Assembly: GCA_029261355.1 (NCBI GenBank)
Contig: JAJDBM010000024.1
Coordinates: forward strand, 186,001-250,000
DNA from: Nitrospirales bacterium
Lineage (GTDB): Bacteria > Nitrospirota > Nitrospiria > Nitrospirales > UBA8639
Direction of reading: 5' to 3'
DNA: 64,000 nucleotides
Numbering within the stretch: the first letter of the stretch is position 1; each line of letters opens with the position of its first letter. A program made the position numbers and the translations under genes. Of this stretch, positions 1-8,913 are shown one piece after another. The notes under the pieces were generated by a model, which was given only the letters and a program-made list of their open reading frames with translations, did not search any database and was not told the origin of the DNA.

Positions 1-897
1 AATCAACGGATTCAGCCCAATTTCTATCGGAAATTCAGTGGCGTTCTTTCGAAGACCTGCCAAATTTCCGCCAGACCACATCGCTCGAGATTTCGGGTCC
101 ATGAAAAACCCGGCTCGATAAATCTGATGATGCCGACGAAATCGTTTAGGAATGAGGATTTCCACTGCCTGGCCTAGTAATTCCTCTCGGGAATATCCAA
201 AAAATGTTTCAATCAGTTGATTAACGAGAACAATTGTCCCCTTGCAATCAGTCATCAGCATGCCACTGGGAGCAGACTCAACAACAAGTTGAAATTGTTG
301 ATTCGCTCTTTTCCGTTCAGTAATATCACGAATAAATCCATAAAATAACGAGAGACCTTCCCTGTAGACGGTAATAAGAGCAATCTCAATGGGGAAGGTA
401 TGTCCGTGTCTATGAAGAGCCGACAGTTCAAATCGTTTATTCAGCATATGGGCTTCGCCCGTTTGGAAGAATCGATTTATCCCTTCATTATGCGCGGCTC
501 GATATTTCTCAGGAATAATGACCTCGGATAACATCCGCCCGAGAACTTCCTCGTCAGTCCAGCCAAACGTCTGTGATGCTTGGGGGTTCCATTCAATAAT
601 TTTCCCGTCCTGACTCATGCCCACAATGGCGTCAAGCGCCGAATCAATGATCGTACGCGTTTGGGCTTGCTCGCCTTTTATTCGAATTTCACTCGTTGCT
701 TTGGTTTCCTGAAGAACTTTCTGCATTTCCTGAGAAGAGATTGTCAAGGACTGCTCGAGCAGAACCCGCTCTTGCTCAAATTCCAAATACCCCTGACTCA
801 CTCTAACGAGGAATTCTTCCCAGGCTTCTGGACTCGGAGGGTTAGGCTGATCAGCCAGACCAAGTCGCTTCAATTGTCGCTGAAGAAGTTTATGCAT
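1..897 (-). CDS. PAS-domain signalling protein, 3' end cut by window edge
   Basis: The frame is open for 299 codons from ATG at 897 to the window edge, so the C-terminus, probably a kinase or other output domain, is missing. Residues 1-75 are a helical, Glu/Gln-rich lead-in. PAS 1 (about 80-195) has the typical D-A-I-V-G start, a NPQA core and ends in RDITERK. PAS 2 (about 200-299) begins QFQLVVESAPSGMLMTD and is roughly four fifths identical to the last PAS of the hybrid kinase at 52827-56936. The start lies 7 bases after the stop of the FIST gene, so the two are almost certainly co-transcribed. FIST sensors are known to occur beside kinases and chemoreceptors, which suggests a FIST-PAS signalling pair attached to the pilus locus. 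The output domain is not visible. Confidence 0.85.
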   Translation of the reverse strand, partial: MHKLLQRQLKRLGLADQPNPPSPEAWEEFLVRVSQGYLEFEQERVLLEQSLTISSQEMQKVLQETKATSEIRIKGEQAQTRTIIDSALDAIVGMSQDGKIIEWNPQASQTFGWTDEEVLGRMLSEVIIPEKYRAAHNEGINRFFQTGEAHMLNKRFELSALHRHGHTFPIEIALITVYREGLSLFYGFIRDITERKRANQQFQLVVESAPSGMLMTDCKGTIVLVNQLIETFFGYSREELLGQAVEILIPKRFRRHHQIYRAGFFMDPKSRAMWSGGNLAGLRKNATEFPIEIGLNPLI

Positions 898-904
898 CGA
901 CACA

Positions 905-2044
905 TTATTTTTCTGAGATTGTGGTAAGTGTCATGGTTTGATTATGGAGCTCACAGCGGCCAGTCGTGTACGGTGATAATTCCCCATAGGAATAAAATCC
1001 TATTTGCGTAGTTCCTTGTGGAAGAACATCCAATGTCGCTTCAATTTCTTCTTCGGTACGCTCTCCCAATACCATGCGACGTCCCACACAACTAATGGCA
1101 ATCGCCAATATGGCCCCTGACTCATGGCTCTCTCCGTTCGTGAGGGTCGCGGCCTGTGAAGCCCCTTCAACAAGGCGATCAAAATTGGCACGCATTAATT
1201 GAGCCATCGCATGTTGTGGAATATCACCAGCAAACGTCATGGATTGTTGCTCTTCATCAATCGCCAATATCGTACGAACGAGCGTATGTTCTGGTGACTC
1301 ATCCGTTCGAATAGCTAACGGGAAAAATAGGCATGAAGCCGGGAGTTCGGCAGCACGATCCCCAAGGTATTGCTTATATAGTTCCAGGGCAGGCTTCCCA
1401 TCCAATTCAAACAGAACATTTCTCTCAGATCGAGTCACGCGTCGCTCCAGCCCCAGCATATCCCAACCGCCTTTTGACCCATGTCCAATCTGAACAGCAT
1501 CACCATACAGGCCAACAGCCGTCACATATCCACTTTTTGGCTGCCCATCCTGAATCACCCATGTTCGTTGAAAACGACTCCCATCACCAGCTAACCCTCC
1601 AGTCACGACGACATTATTCGACACCACAGCATTCAATCCTTGAGCGAGTTCACTGCCATTGACCATGAGTCCATCAGACAAGACAAATATTCCACGCAAA
1701 TCAGGGCTCGAGAGTTTCCGGCCCAACATCTCTCCTGCTTCATACGAACCTGTAGAATCTCGAATCTCAGTGGAAACCAACTGCACCATCGTTCGTTCAA
1801 ACTCTACAACCGTCACAGTCACTGTTTCATCATAGATTTCTGGGCCCATGATCTCTCCATACGTCGAACATCCGACTACGGCGACACCTGGATAATCTTT
1901 ACAGACATGCTGAATAATTTCTGATGCAGCATCCATTTTCGAGTCACCAAACATGATGACAAGGGCTTTTGATGGATCTTGAATAGGATGAGGAGGTATC
2001 TTCTCGTATTGACCACTTGTGATGGTAAAGGTCTGGATAATCAC
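905..2044 (-). CDS. FIST N and C domain sensory protein
   Basis: This 379-residue protein has the FIST layout. An N-terminal domain (about 25-215) carries the conserved VVGCSTYGEI segment and a later GGLAGDGSRF segment. A FIST_C-type domain (about 220-360) carries the ELDGKPALELYKQYLG segment and a Cys-containing ISCVGRR strand. FIST proteins are intracellular sensor modules thought to bind small ligands, possibly amino acids, and are linked genetically to signal transduction. No signal peptide or membrane segment is seen. It lies 86 bases after mshN and 7 bases before the PAS protein, at the downstream end of the pilus gene run. A role in coupling a signal to pilus behaviour is inference from position. 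Confidence 0.88.
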   Translation of the reverse strand: MIIQTFTITSGQYEKIPPHPIQDPSKALVIMFGDSKMDAASEIIQHVCKDYPGVAVVGCSTYGEIMGPEIYDETVTVTVVEFERTMVQLVSTEIRDSTGSYEAGEMLGRKLSSPDLRGIFVLSDGLMVNGSELAQGLNAVVSNNVVVTGGLAGDGSRFQRTWVIQDGQPKSGYVTAVGLYGDAVQIGHGSKGGWDMLGLERRVTRSERNVLFELDGKPALELYKQYLGDRAAELPASCLFFPLAIRTDESPEHTLVRTILAIDEEQQSMTFAGDIPQHAMAQLMRANFDRLVEGASQAATLTNGESHESGAILAIAISCVGRRMVLGERTEEEIEATLDVLPQGTTQIGFYSYGELSPYTTGRCELHNQTMTLTTISEK

Positions 2045-2130
2045 TCGTTGCCTTCTCCTTGGTTAAAAACGATGATCTCGCTCACATTGCGGTTGACTGA
2101 AGTTGAAAAGATTCGAGTCTACCTGGGCCC

Positions 2131-3546
2131 TTAAGAATTGCCTCTTCGAATAACACGCTCCAACACTTTCCGTCTGACTCTATGATAGGAGGCCTTTCCT
2201 TCCGTCAAAGAAAGGTACTGCTTGTAATGTCGAAGTGCGAGCGTCGTATTACCTTCATGATCAAAGTTATACGCAAGGTTTAATTGGACTTCTGGAAGAT
2301 CAGGGGCCAGAAACTCAGCTTGTCGGAGTGCATCCATGGCGGATTTGTGCTGACCACGTTGCTGGGCAATCACCGCTCGCTGTACCCACAAATGGGGAAC
2401 AGTCTCATCGCGAACCAACCCTTCCATGAAGGCATTTTCCGCCTTATCTAAATCACCAACACCCAATTGCGCTGTCCCCAGCCAAAACCACGGCTCCCAA
2501 GTAGTAGGCAATGTTGCAAAAAGCGGATTTAGCACCTGAAGGGCCTCTGCATGAAACTGTTGAGCAATTAATGTCTGCGCCCTAGCCAGACGTTGTTCTG
2601 GAGAAAGTCGAATTGGAGCTTTCCTCGCCTCATCTTCGACCCGACGTCCTAATAACTGCTCCGAAGAGACGTTTGTTCGGCTCAAGGGTTGTGCCGTCTT
2701 TACCTCTAAATCTTGAGAAGAATGCTGAGGTCGGAGATCACTGATTTCTGGCGACCGGTCAAAAAGTTGCTTGCCCGAATGTTCGAGAGACAACAAATTC
2801 AGAGAAGCACCAGATCGCTGCGTTTCTTCTGAATCTGCTATCGATAATGAAGCCACGTGGCTGGGCCTATCCTTGTCGGCTATGGCCAAGGACAAACTGA
2901 TGACCCCTTCTGAGTTCGTCAGTTTTGAACGATTATCAATTTGCTTCGATAATGACTCATCGACTTCTTGTGCGTCATTATTTATAAGAAATTCAGATTC
3001 TTCTGGAATATTAGACGTCACGGCATTCTCCGTCTCTTCCACTTCCAAATGAGACACCTTCAATTCTTGAGGGACTACACTGGCAACTTGATCAAAGGTC
3101 TGCTCTTCTCCCTCTTGCGAGGTACTCATAATGCCTTCTTGTTCCATTTCCTCTGAAACCAAATCCCGTACGTCAGCTGTGAATTCATCCGGATTCAACT
3201 CCGTGAGGTTCGAGACTTGTTGATCGGATGGGAGCACGTCATTTGGGCTCTCAATAAATGGTATTGGCGGTTCATCTGCGTAAGAAGGCATAGAAAATGT
3301 CAGCTGAGGTACCCCAACAACAAGAGATTCACCCCACCAATAGGCTCCCATCGCCATAGTGGAAATGACTAAAAAACTTCCAATTGATACCGTCAAAAAC
3401 TTCGTATGGCCTCTCGACTCATACGGCGCGTCATGAGAATCGGTCTCGTTCGACGGTGAAGGTTGTGGATCGTGATCGACAGGCGAACGTTCCACATGGG
3501 CCCGCATAGACTGAAGACGATTCAATGCATCAGTGACGATACTCAT
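2131..3546 (-). CDS. mshN: MSHA biogenesis protein MshN-like, TPR protein
   Basis: This 471-residue bitopic protein has a short cytoplasmic N-terminus starting MSIVTDALNRLQ (typical of MshN and other pilus or exporter-associated proteins). One membrane helix lies at about 48-70, followed by a long acidic, low-complexity periplasmic linker (about 95-330). At least three TPR-type helical repeats follow (about 335-460: QALIAQQFHAEAL-like, WFWLGTAQLGVGD, LWVQRAVIAQQRG, LNLAYNFDHEGN). MshN is part of the MSHA pilus machine in Vibrio, where its TPRs are thought to act in assembly. Here it follows mshM with a gap of about 100 bases. The linker has little conserved sequence, so the name rests on the N-terminal motif, TPR end and gene order. 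Confidence 0.8.
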   Translation of the reverse strand: MSIVTDALNRLQSMRAHVERSPVDHDPQPSPSNETDSHDAPYESRGHTKFLTVSIGSFLVISTMAMGAYWWGESLVVGVPQLTFSMPSYADEPPIPFIESPNDVLPSDQQVSNLTELNPDEFTADVRDLVSEEMEQEGIMSTSQEGEEQTFDQVASVVPQELKVSHLEVEETENAVTSNIPEESEFLINNDAQEVDESLSKQIDNRSKLTNSEGVISLSLAIADKDRPSHVASLSIADSEETQRSGASLNLLSLEHSGKQLFDRSPEISDLRPQHSSQDLEVKTAQPLSRTNVSSEQLLGRRVEDEARKAPIRLSPEQRLARAQTLIAQQFHAEALQVLNPLFATLPTTWEPWFWLGTAQLGVGDLDKAENAFMEGLVRDETVPHLWVQRAVIAQQRGQHKSAMDALRQAEFLAPDLPEVQLNLAYNFDHEGNTTLALRHYKQYLSLTEGKASYHRVRRKVLERVIRRGNS

Positions 3547-3645
3547 AGTGATCTACCATAAGAAGTGGTTAGTAAATTGAAAGACAGACGTACTCTCATG
3601 ACAATTGTTGATGGATACAATCTTGAATTCAAAAAAAATTCGGAT

Positions 3646-4467
3646 TTAGGTTATTTCCCGTGCAGCCTGACGGACCATCCATGGTCTGACCACCTGTTCA
3701 CCCTTGGCATACGCTGCAAGCAATGATCGGTCACATAATTGATTGATCCGTCTGGGGACGCCACCACTGATCATATGAATAAGGACAAGTATCGCTCGAT
3801 TCAAATGAACACGATCATCTTTTGTGGCTACTTGGAGACGATGCCGGACATAGTTCATTGTATCTTTCAGTGAAAAGGGCTGCAGGCGATAACGGACACT
3901 GATCCGTTGATCCAAAGGACGAAGCGCTCGAGTCGCGAGTTTCTGTTCAAGCTCCGGTTGTCCCACGAGCAACAAACACATGAGTTTTTCTTTTTCAGTA
4001 TCCAAATTTGAGAGCAATCGCAGTCCCTCCAAGACCTTCCCACTTAATCGATGCGCTTCGTCGACGAGGACGGCAACTTGCTCCCCACCTTCAGCCAATC
4101 GAAGCAGTAATTTGGGCAATTCACGTTGAAGAGATCCCAAGGAGGCATCCTTGGGAACCTGACCTGCCAAATCTTCATATATTGAAGCCAGCAGGCCTCC
4201 GTATGATTGATCTGGATTCAATAAATAGGCGAAGCGAGTGTTCTCAGGAGGATGTCGAAGTAAGTGTCGACAGAGCAGGGTCTTGCCTAAGCCCACCTCA
4301 CCAGTCAACATCGTCAGATTCCCACTAGCAATACCAAACTGAAGATGCGACAACGCCTCCAGGTGTCGGCTACCAGGGAAGAAAAAATCTGTGTCTGGGG
4401 TAATACGAAATGGAGGCTCAATAAAGCCCAGTTCTTCATAACACATTGCTAAATTACCTGCGATCAT
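3646..4467 (-). CDS. mshM: MshM/ExeA-like AAA ATPase
   Basis: This 273-residue AAA-type ATPase belongs to the GspA/ExeA/MshM family. It opens with the family signature (YEELGFIEPPFRITPD followed by FFFPGSRHLEAL). Walker A is GEVGLGKT (about residue 57) and Walker B is VAVLVDEAH (about 132). A sensor segment follows (LLSNL, LLVGQPEL) and then the C-terminal helical lid with GGVPRRINQLCDRSLLAAY. Family members supply ATP-dependent help for secretin or pilus assembly, often in contact with peptidoglycan. The ATG at 4467 overlaps the mshL stop in an ATGA junction and is preceded by a GGGGGA ribosome site, which favours this start over the internal Met 8. Confidence 0.92.
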   Translation of the reverse strand: MIAGNLAMCYEELGFIEPPFRITPDTDFFFPGSRHLEALSHLQFGIASGNLTMLTGEVGLGKTLLCRHLLRHPPENTRFAYLLNPDQSYGGLLASIYEDLAGQVPKDASLGSLQRELPKLLLRLAEGGEQVAVLVDEAHRLSGKVLEGLRLLSNLDTEKEKLMCLLLVGQPELEQKLATRALRPLDQRISVRYRLQPFSLKDTMNYVRHRLQVATKDDRVHLNRAILVLIHMISGGVPRRINQLCDRSLLAAYAKGEQVVRPWMVRQAAREIT

Positions 4468-6008
4468 AATGTATCCCCCACGATTCGAGGTTGGAGAAAA
4501 ATAACGAGTTCACTTTTCGTCGTCACTTTATACGTACCTTTAAAGAGTCGACCTAACCAGGGAATATCTCCCAAAAATGGAATTTTACGCTCGGTTTCAG
4601 ACACGTTATCTTGAATCAATCCGCCAATGATCACCATCTCACCATCCTTTAATCGAACCAGTCCTGATGATTGCTTCACATCAAGGACTGGAGCAGTCGC
4701 GGTCTGCTGAGGTGATTGACGAATTTCCCGAAGACGAGAAATGATCGGCGTGACATCCAACATAATCCACCCATCCTCTGAAATTTGTGGGGTCACCGAT
4801 AAGACAAGACCCACAGTCACGGACTGGGCTTGTTCAGTGACAATATTCCCTGTTCCACCAGTGCCTTGCACTACGGTTTGGGTAAAGAAAGCTTCGTCCG
4901 TAGCGACCTTGATTAATGCGGGCTGATTATTCAATGTCATGAGGCGGGGTTGTGATACCACCCGCAACTCTCCTTGTTCTTGCAACGCTTCCACCACCGC
5001 ATCAATACTATTCTTTGCATAGGTGCTTGTCGCTGTCGCGGCTTTAGCCACAAACCCGCCAAAGGGAGCCGTGATAATATTTGAGAGAACCAGGTTCCCC
5101 GCAACTCCATCAAAATTAATCTTATTCCAATTAATTCCAAGACTGTAGTTGTCATTGAGATTCACCTCATATATACGGGCTTGGATCTCCACCTGCCGAT
5201 GCAGTGCCCCTCGAACCTTCGCGAGAAAACCAGAAATTTCGACAACTCGTTGATGCCGATCAGTCACTTGAATCGTTCCTGATAATCGATTAAATACGAG
5301 TCGGCCTTCCAGGGACATCAAGGACTTCACTTGTGTTTCCAATTCTTCCCAAAACTTGATCTCATCCTGTTGATTCACGGTAATTTCACCCGTTCCCTGT
5401 CCTGCACCACCGCCACCACTTGAAGAAATATTAGCCTTATTTTCTCCCGTGCCCCCACGAACCAATCGTATATAGTCCAGTTCAAATATGCGTGTTTCAA
5501 ATTTTCGTATACGAATAAGCTCACCATCTTGCTGCCAGAAATATCCATGCGCATCCAAAAGCGCTGACATGGCCTGGTGCAAGGGCAATGCATGGAAATT
5601 CACTGTGATATTCCCCGTGATATCGGGACCTGCCACAAGGTTCAGTTCATTGGCATGGGCAAAAAGAGTCAAAGCATCGACAAGAGGCATGTCCTGAGCT
5701 CGAAAACTAAACAAGGGGCCCAGATCTGGCTCTAACGCCGTTGACAGACTGGGGTTCAACGACATTAAGTCCGCCACAGACAGGGAGTGAGGATTCAAAA
5801 CATTTTGCACAGGGTCTGCTTGTGCAGCTTCGCTCTTCTGATCAACCAGCCCTTGGGTATTGCTCTGATCTGTTTGATTGGTGGCCACTGAATGAGAGAC
5901 AGGACTACAGCTCCCCCCTGAAAGGAGAACAGTCACGAAGGACAGGAATACAACATGGCTAGACCACGATATTCTGTGTTTCTTAAAAGTCATAGCCGAA
6001 TACAACAT
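4464..6008 (-). CDS. mshL: MshL-type secretin, outer-membrane pore
   Basis: This 514-residue secretin starts with a signal sequence and a possible lipoprotein site (LLSGGSC at about 27-33, a weak lipobox). An STN-type domain follows (about 100-170, with FRAQDMPLVDALTLFA). A Gly-rich, threading-prone linker (SSSGGGGAG) lies at about 195. The secretin core (about 265-510) includes VVSQPRLMTLNNQPA and the hallmark GGLIQDN...IPFLGDIPWLGRLF segment near the end. In MSHA systems this ring lets the pilus cross the outer membrane. It lies between mshK and mshM. The start may be Met 6 (MTFKKHR) rather than Met 1. Confidence 0.95.
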   Translation of the reverse strand: MLYSAMTFKKHRISWSSHVVFLSFVTVLLSGGSCSPVSHSVATNQTDQSNTQGLVDQKSEAAQADPVQNVLNPHSLSVADLMSLNPSLSTALEPDLGPLFSFRAQDMPLVDALTLFAHANELNLVAGPDITGNITVNFHALPLHQAMSALLDAHGYFWQQDGELIRIRKFETRIFELDYIRLVRGGTGENKANISSSGGGGAGQGTGEITVNQQDEIKFWEELETQVKSLMSLEGRLVFNRLSGTIQVTDRHQRVVEISGFLAKVRGALHRQVEIQARIYEVNLNDNYSLGINWNKINFDGVAGNLVLSNIITAPFGGFVAKAATATSTYAKNSIDAVVEALQEQGELRVVSQPRLMTLNNQPALIKVATDEAFFTQTVVQGTGGTGNIVTEQAQSVTVGLVLSVTPQISEDGWIMLDVTPIISRLREIRQSPQQTATAPVLDVKQSSGLVRLKDGEMVIIGGLIQDNVSETERKIPFLGDIPWLGRLFKGTYKVTTKSELVIFLQPRIVGDTL

Positions 6009-6026
6009 CGATACAATAATCTTCCT

Positions 6027-6665
6027 TCATGAACATGTGGAATTGAGCAAACAGTCTCGGCTCTCAATTGCAGAAGCCCTTGACTCTCTCTCTGTGACTG
6101 TAGGTAATATGGTTTGCCGAGGAATTCTGACTTCCTCTCTTCTCTCACCCGTACGACCCGCTCCAATCGTCAATTCAAACTCAAGGTGATGAGGACCTTC
6201 CGGACCATTGATCCATACTCCATCAGATTCAATTCGTGTCACTCGCAATCCTTCAATGTGATCACCCTCGGCCACAACCTTTCGATTGATCATGGCAATT
6301 TTCGGCACTGGATTGAGCGCCACCGCCGTCAATTGCAATGGGGGAAGCTGGTCTATGACAGGATCATCATCTGCCATCGATTGTCCCCGCTCTCCATTAA
6401 ACGGCTGAGCATCAGCCCTACGAAGAGAGAATGGGGCAAAGGGATCACGTAACACTGTGGTGGGCCAACCCAATGATGTGGAGTCAATCGTCGCCGATTC
6501 AATCGGGACAGAATCCAGCTGAGAAATCAATGAATGATCCCCAGAATGAACGGATTGAGGCGTGGCAGGTTGGATCGCAATCGTATCCGCACTGAAATAC
6601 ACAATGACAAGTGCGACGCTACAGAGTCCTAGCACGACCCACGGATTATTCAACAATTTTCTCAT
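6027..6665 (-). CDS. mshK: MshK/PilP-like pilus assembly protein
   Basis: This 212-residue protein has one N-terminal membrane helix (about 8-25). A linker then leads to the motif LRDPFAPFS (about 70), typical of PilP/GspC-like proteins that bridge the inner-membrane platform and the secretin. A small beta domain (about 108-165) follows, with LQLTAVALNPVPKIAMINRKVVAEGD and ESDGVWINGPEG. The C-terminal tail is Arg/Ser-rich and less ordered. It overlaps the mshJ stop by four bases (ATGA) and lies just upstream of mshL, matching MSHA gene order. Sequence conservation in this family is low, so the name rests on the domain pattern and position. Confidence 0.85.
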   Translation of the reverse strand: MRKLLNNPWVVLGLCSVALVIVYFSADTIAIQPATPQSVHSGDHSLISQLDSVPIESATIDSTSLGWPTTVLRDPFAPFSLRRADAQPFNGERGQSMADDDPVIDQLPPLQLTAVALNPVPKIAMINRKVVAEGDHIEGLRVTRIESDGVWINGPEGPHHLEFELTIGAGRTGERREEVRIPRQTILPTVTERESRASAIESRDCLLNSTCS

Positions 6666-7240
6666 GTTGTCGCTTTGACCCAGACATGAATCAGGACATT
6701 CATTTTGTCAGCCCCCGCACTACCACGGACTTGAACTTCCTGGAGATCAACCCGTACTTGAGCTTCCGTTAAAAATCGAAGAAAATACACATATTGTTCA
6801 TAGGCTCCAACAAGAGCCTCTGGCTGATCAGGGGAAATTTCTAAGTCTACTGGAATGGCCTCGACATCATTCAGTTCTGTAATGGGGATGCGTGTAGGAC
6901 GAACTCGATATGTAGAGTGAAGTCCCATGACTGATGCTTGTGATTCTATTTCTTGTAGCCACAGGGTCAGATGGTCAAAGTCTCGAAGTAACATATGCTC
7001 GGCTTCTTGAGCTTGCCTGCTCACATCCTGAACATCTAACTGCGACCATTGTGTACGCAAAGCTGTAATATCATGAGAAAGAAAATAGCTTGATTGACTA
7101 CTCGAATGAGCCCGCTCAATCAGTGATATTTGAGTCAGTACTATCAACGCAATAAACCCGATGGTCGCACTGATGGCCAACACCATGATCGATCGTGAGT
7201 ATTCGTGCATCCATCTAGGTATGTCATTGAATGTCATCAT
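6662..7240 (-). CDS. mshJ: MshJ/PilO-like inner-membrane pilus protein
   Basis: This bitopic protein has one membrane helix near the N-terminus (about 16-38 from the chosen start), a helical segment, and a ferredoxin-like periplasmic domain ending in VQVRGSAGADKMNVLIHVWVKA. It matches the PilO/MshJ/GspM group, which pairs with the PilN-like part of MshI. The frame is open further upstream to 7348, but that would put over 100 bases inside mshI. The start at 7240 follows AAGGGTAAGATC, which includes the mshI stop and a ribosome site, so the short form (about 192 residues) is preferred. The first codons are ATGATG, so 7237 is also possible. Confidence 0.85.
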   Translation of the reverse strand: MMTFNDIPRWMHEYSRSIMVLAISATIGFIALIVLTQISLIERAHSSSQSSYFLSHDITALRTQWSQLDVQDVSRQAQEAEHMLLRDFDHLTLWLQEIESQASVMGLHSTYRVRPTRIPITELNDVEAIPVDLEISPDQPEALVGAYEQYVYFLRFLTEAQVRVDLQEVQVRGSAGADKMNVLIHVWVKATT

Positions 7241-7244
7241 GATC

Positions 7245-8687
7245 TTACCCTTGAATTCGCCCATGCATGGAGAATTGACGCGGCCGTGGACTGTCATCTT
7301 GTTGCCGTTGCCTTGAGACTTCTTCCAGCCATGCGTCTCGCCAATCACTGGTCATCTCGACATGATACGGTCCTTCCCTCAAATGCTCCTCGAATGACGA
7401 AAGCGTTTGAGATCCAATAACTAAATCACCAGGTGCCATACCCGTTAACTCGACGTTCCACTCATTGGTTTTGCGAGTAATCAAAGCTTTATTCAATGTA
7501 AGCTCCTGAGGTAGCACATTTCCCAAATACCCCAGCATCAAACCAGGAAGAGGATGCAACCGTTGCTCCTTGATGTAACGAATTCTTGACTGCTGACGAG
7601 TCAATTTTTGCAACCGTGTTTGCCATTCCTCTTTTTCTTTGAACAACTCCATTGATTGTGCAGCAAGAGCCAAGGATTGTCCTTGTTCTCCGGCCAAACG
7701 TCCCTGAAGAAAACTCGAGAGTCCAACTCCCAGTAAAAGAAATCCCAAGACCGCAGCGGCGGTAACTTTCAACAACAGCTTTCGTAATGGTGCAAGGCGA
7801 ACTTCGGTAGAAGTAAAATTGCAAGGGTTTTTCACGGGCAATGACAAACTGACCCAAATCCAATAGGTTGGATCTGGACGCATCGGGCTCTGCATGATGG
7901 GCAATCCAACAAATGGTTGAATGCTAGCCACAGTGGCGCTTGACGATTCTCCAAACATCCAAACTTTCGAGACGTTAATCGCAAATTGCTGTGCACAAAA
8001 AAGAATTGATCGTGTAATCTCACGGCCAATACGCTCCGATGGTTCGACTCCCTCACATGTCGGCCCCAGAAACCTTTCAAACAGAGGTGTCCCATCACCC
8101 TTCGCCACAAGTAAGGCAATATTGTCCGACATCAGCGTCACTAGCAAAACAATATCGTCATTTTCCAATGGCAACGAACGAACCTGCTCTACGAATGTCG
8201 CAGACAATGGAACGATCTGAACTGGCATGAGCTCTAACTCTTGACAATTTTTGATTAATTCATCAACAAACTCTTGTGGCCAGATATCCAGCAGGACTCC
8301 CATCTTTCCCCGCGCTTCTTGTGTCGTCCGAAACCGCCAAACCGCGGGACCATTCCATGTCTTCATCTCATCAATGATATTGGTGAGATAGAGACGAAGA
8401 TCAGCCAACTTCATCGCAGGAACTTGAATATATTGATGGACAAATCGTTTCTCATCTATGAGAAAGCTGACTTTTTGACCGGGATACTGAGTGTCTTTCA
8501 TAGCTAAAGCAAGAGCGGCTTGTAATTGCTCTGACGTTTCAATCGTTTCCTGGCTTTCCCAATGGCCAATCACTTGATCTTTGACCACTGCTAGAGCTCG
8601 CATACGACCGTGAATCAAGCTCACTCCGAGCATGGTCTTTTTCAGTGGCTTAATAATATTTGGGAACTGGATAGTAAAATCACGCAT
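7245..8687 (-). CDS. mshI: MshI-like protein, PilM-PilN type fusion
   Basis: This 480-residue protein has a cytoplasmic actin-like PilM-type domain at about 1-290 (MLGVSLIHGRMRALAVV near the start). A membrane helix lies at about 305-325 (AAAVLGFLLLGVGLSSFL). A PilN-like periplasmic part follows at about 330-480, starting with a coiled-coil stretch. Joining PilM-like and PilN-like parts in one chain is characteristic of MshI and differs from type IVa systems, where they are two proteins. It begins the I-J-K-L-M-N block. Nearly 230 bases separate it from the upstream pilin gene, so it may have its own promoter. Confidence 0.88.
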   Translation of the reverse strand: MRDFTIQFPNIIKPLKKTMLGVSLIHGRMRALAVVKDQVIGHWESQETIETSEQLQAALALAMKDTQYPGQKVSFLIDEKRFVHQYIQVPAMKLADLRLYLTNIIDEMKTWNGPAVWRFRTTQEARGKMGVLLDIWPQEFVDELIKNCQELELMPVQIVPLSATFVEQVRSLPLENDDIVLLVTLMSDNIALLVAKGDGTPLFERFLGPTCEGVEPSERIGREITRSILFCAQQFAINVSKVWMFGESSSATVASIQPFVGLPIMQSPMRPDPTYWIWVSLSLPVKNPCNFTSTEVRLAPLRKLLLKVTAAAVLGFLLLGVGLSSFLQGRLAGEQGQSLALAAQSMELFKEKEEWQTRLQKLTRQQSRIRYIKEQRLHPLPGLMLGYLGNVLPQELTLNKALITRKTNEWNVELTGMAPGDLVIGSQTLSSFEEHLREGPYHVEMTSDWRDAWLEEVSRQRQQDDSPRPRQFSMHGRIQG

Positions 8688-8913
8688 TCTTCTATGAACT
8701 CAACACGTTAGAAGAGAATACACAGAGTCCTACATAAACTCTCATATAGGATTTCGGTGTTTTATGAATGATTCTTGATAGTTAGAAGAAATTGGTTGAG
8801 GGAGAGGGAAAACGGAGAAGAAAACACATATCTCGTGATTTCGCACATGCTCGAGAATAATCTCGCTAATATATGGGCATGCCCAGCACGTACGCGTTAC
8901 AGGTCAATGGAAG

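Noticed and set aside
1239-1924. Plus-strand frames opposite the FIST gene
   Set aside because: All lie antisense to conserved FIST coding sequence and show no protein family signature.
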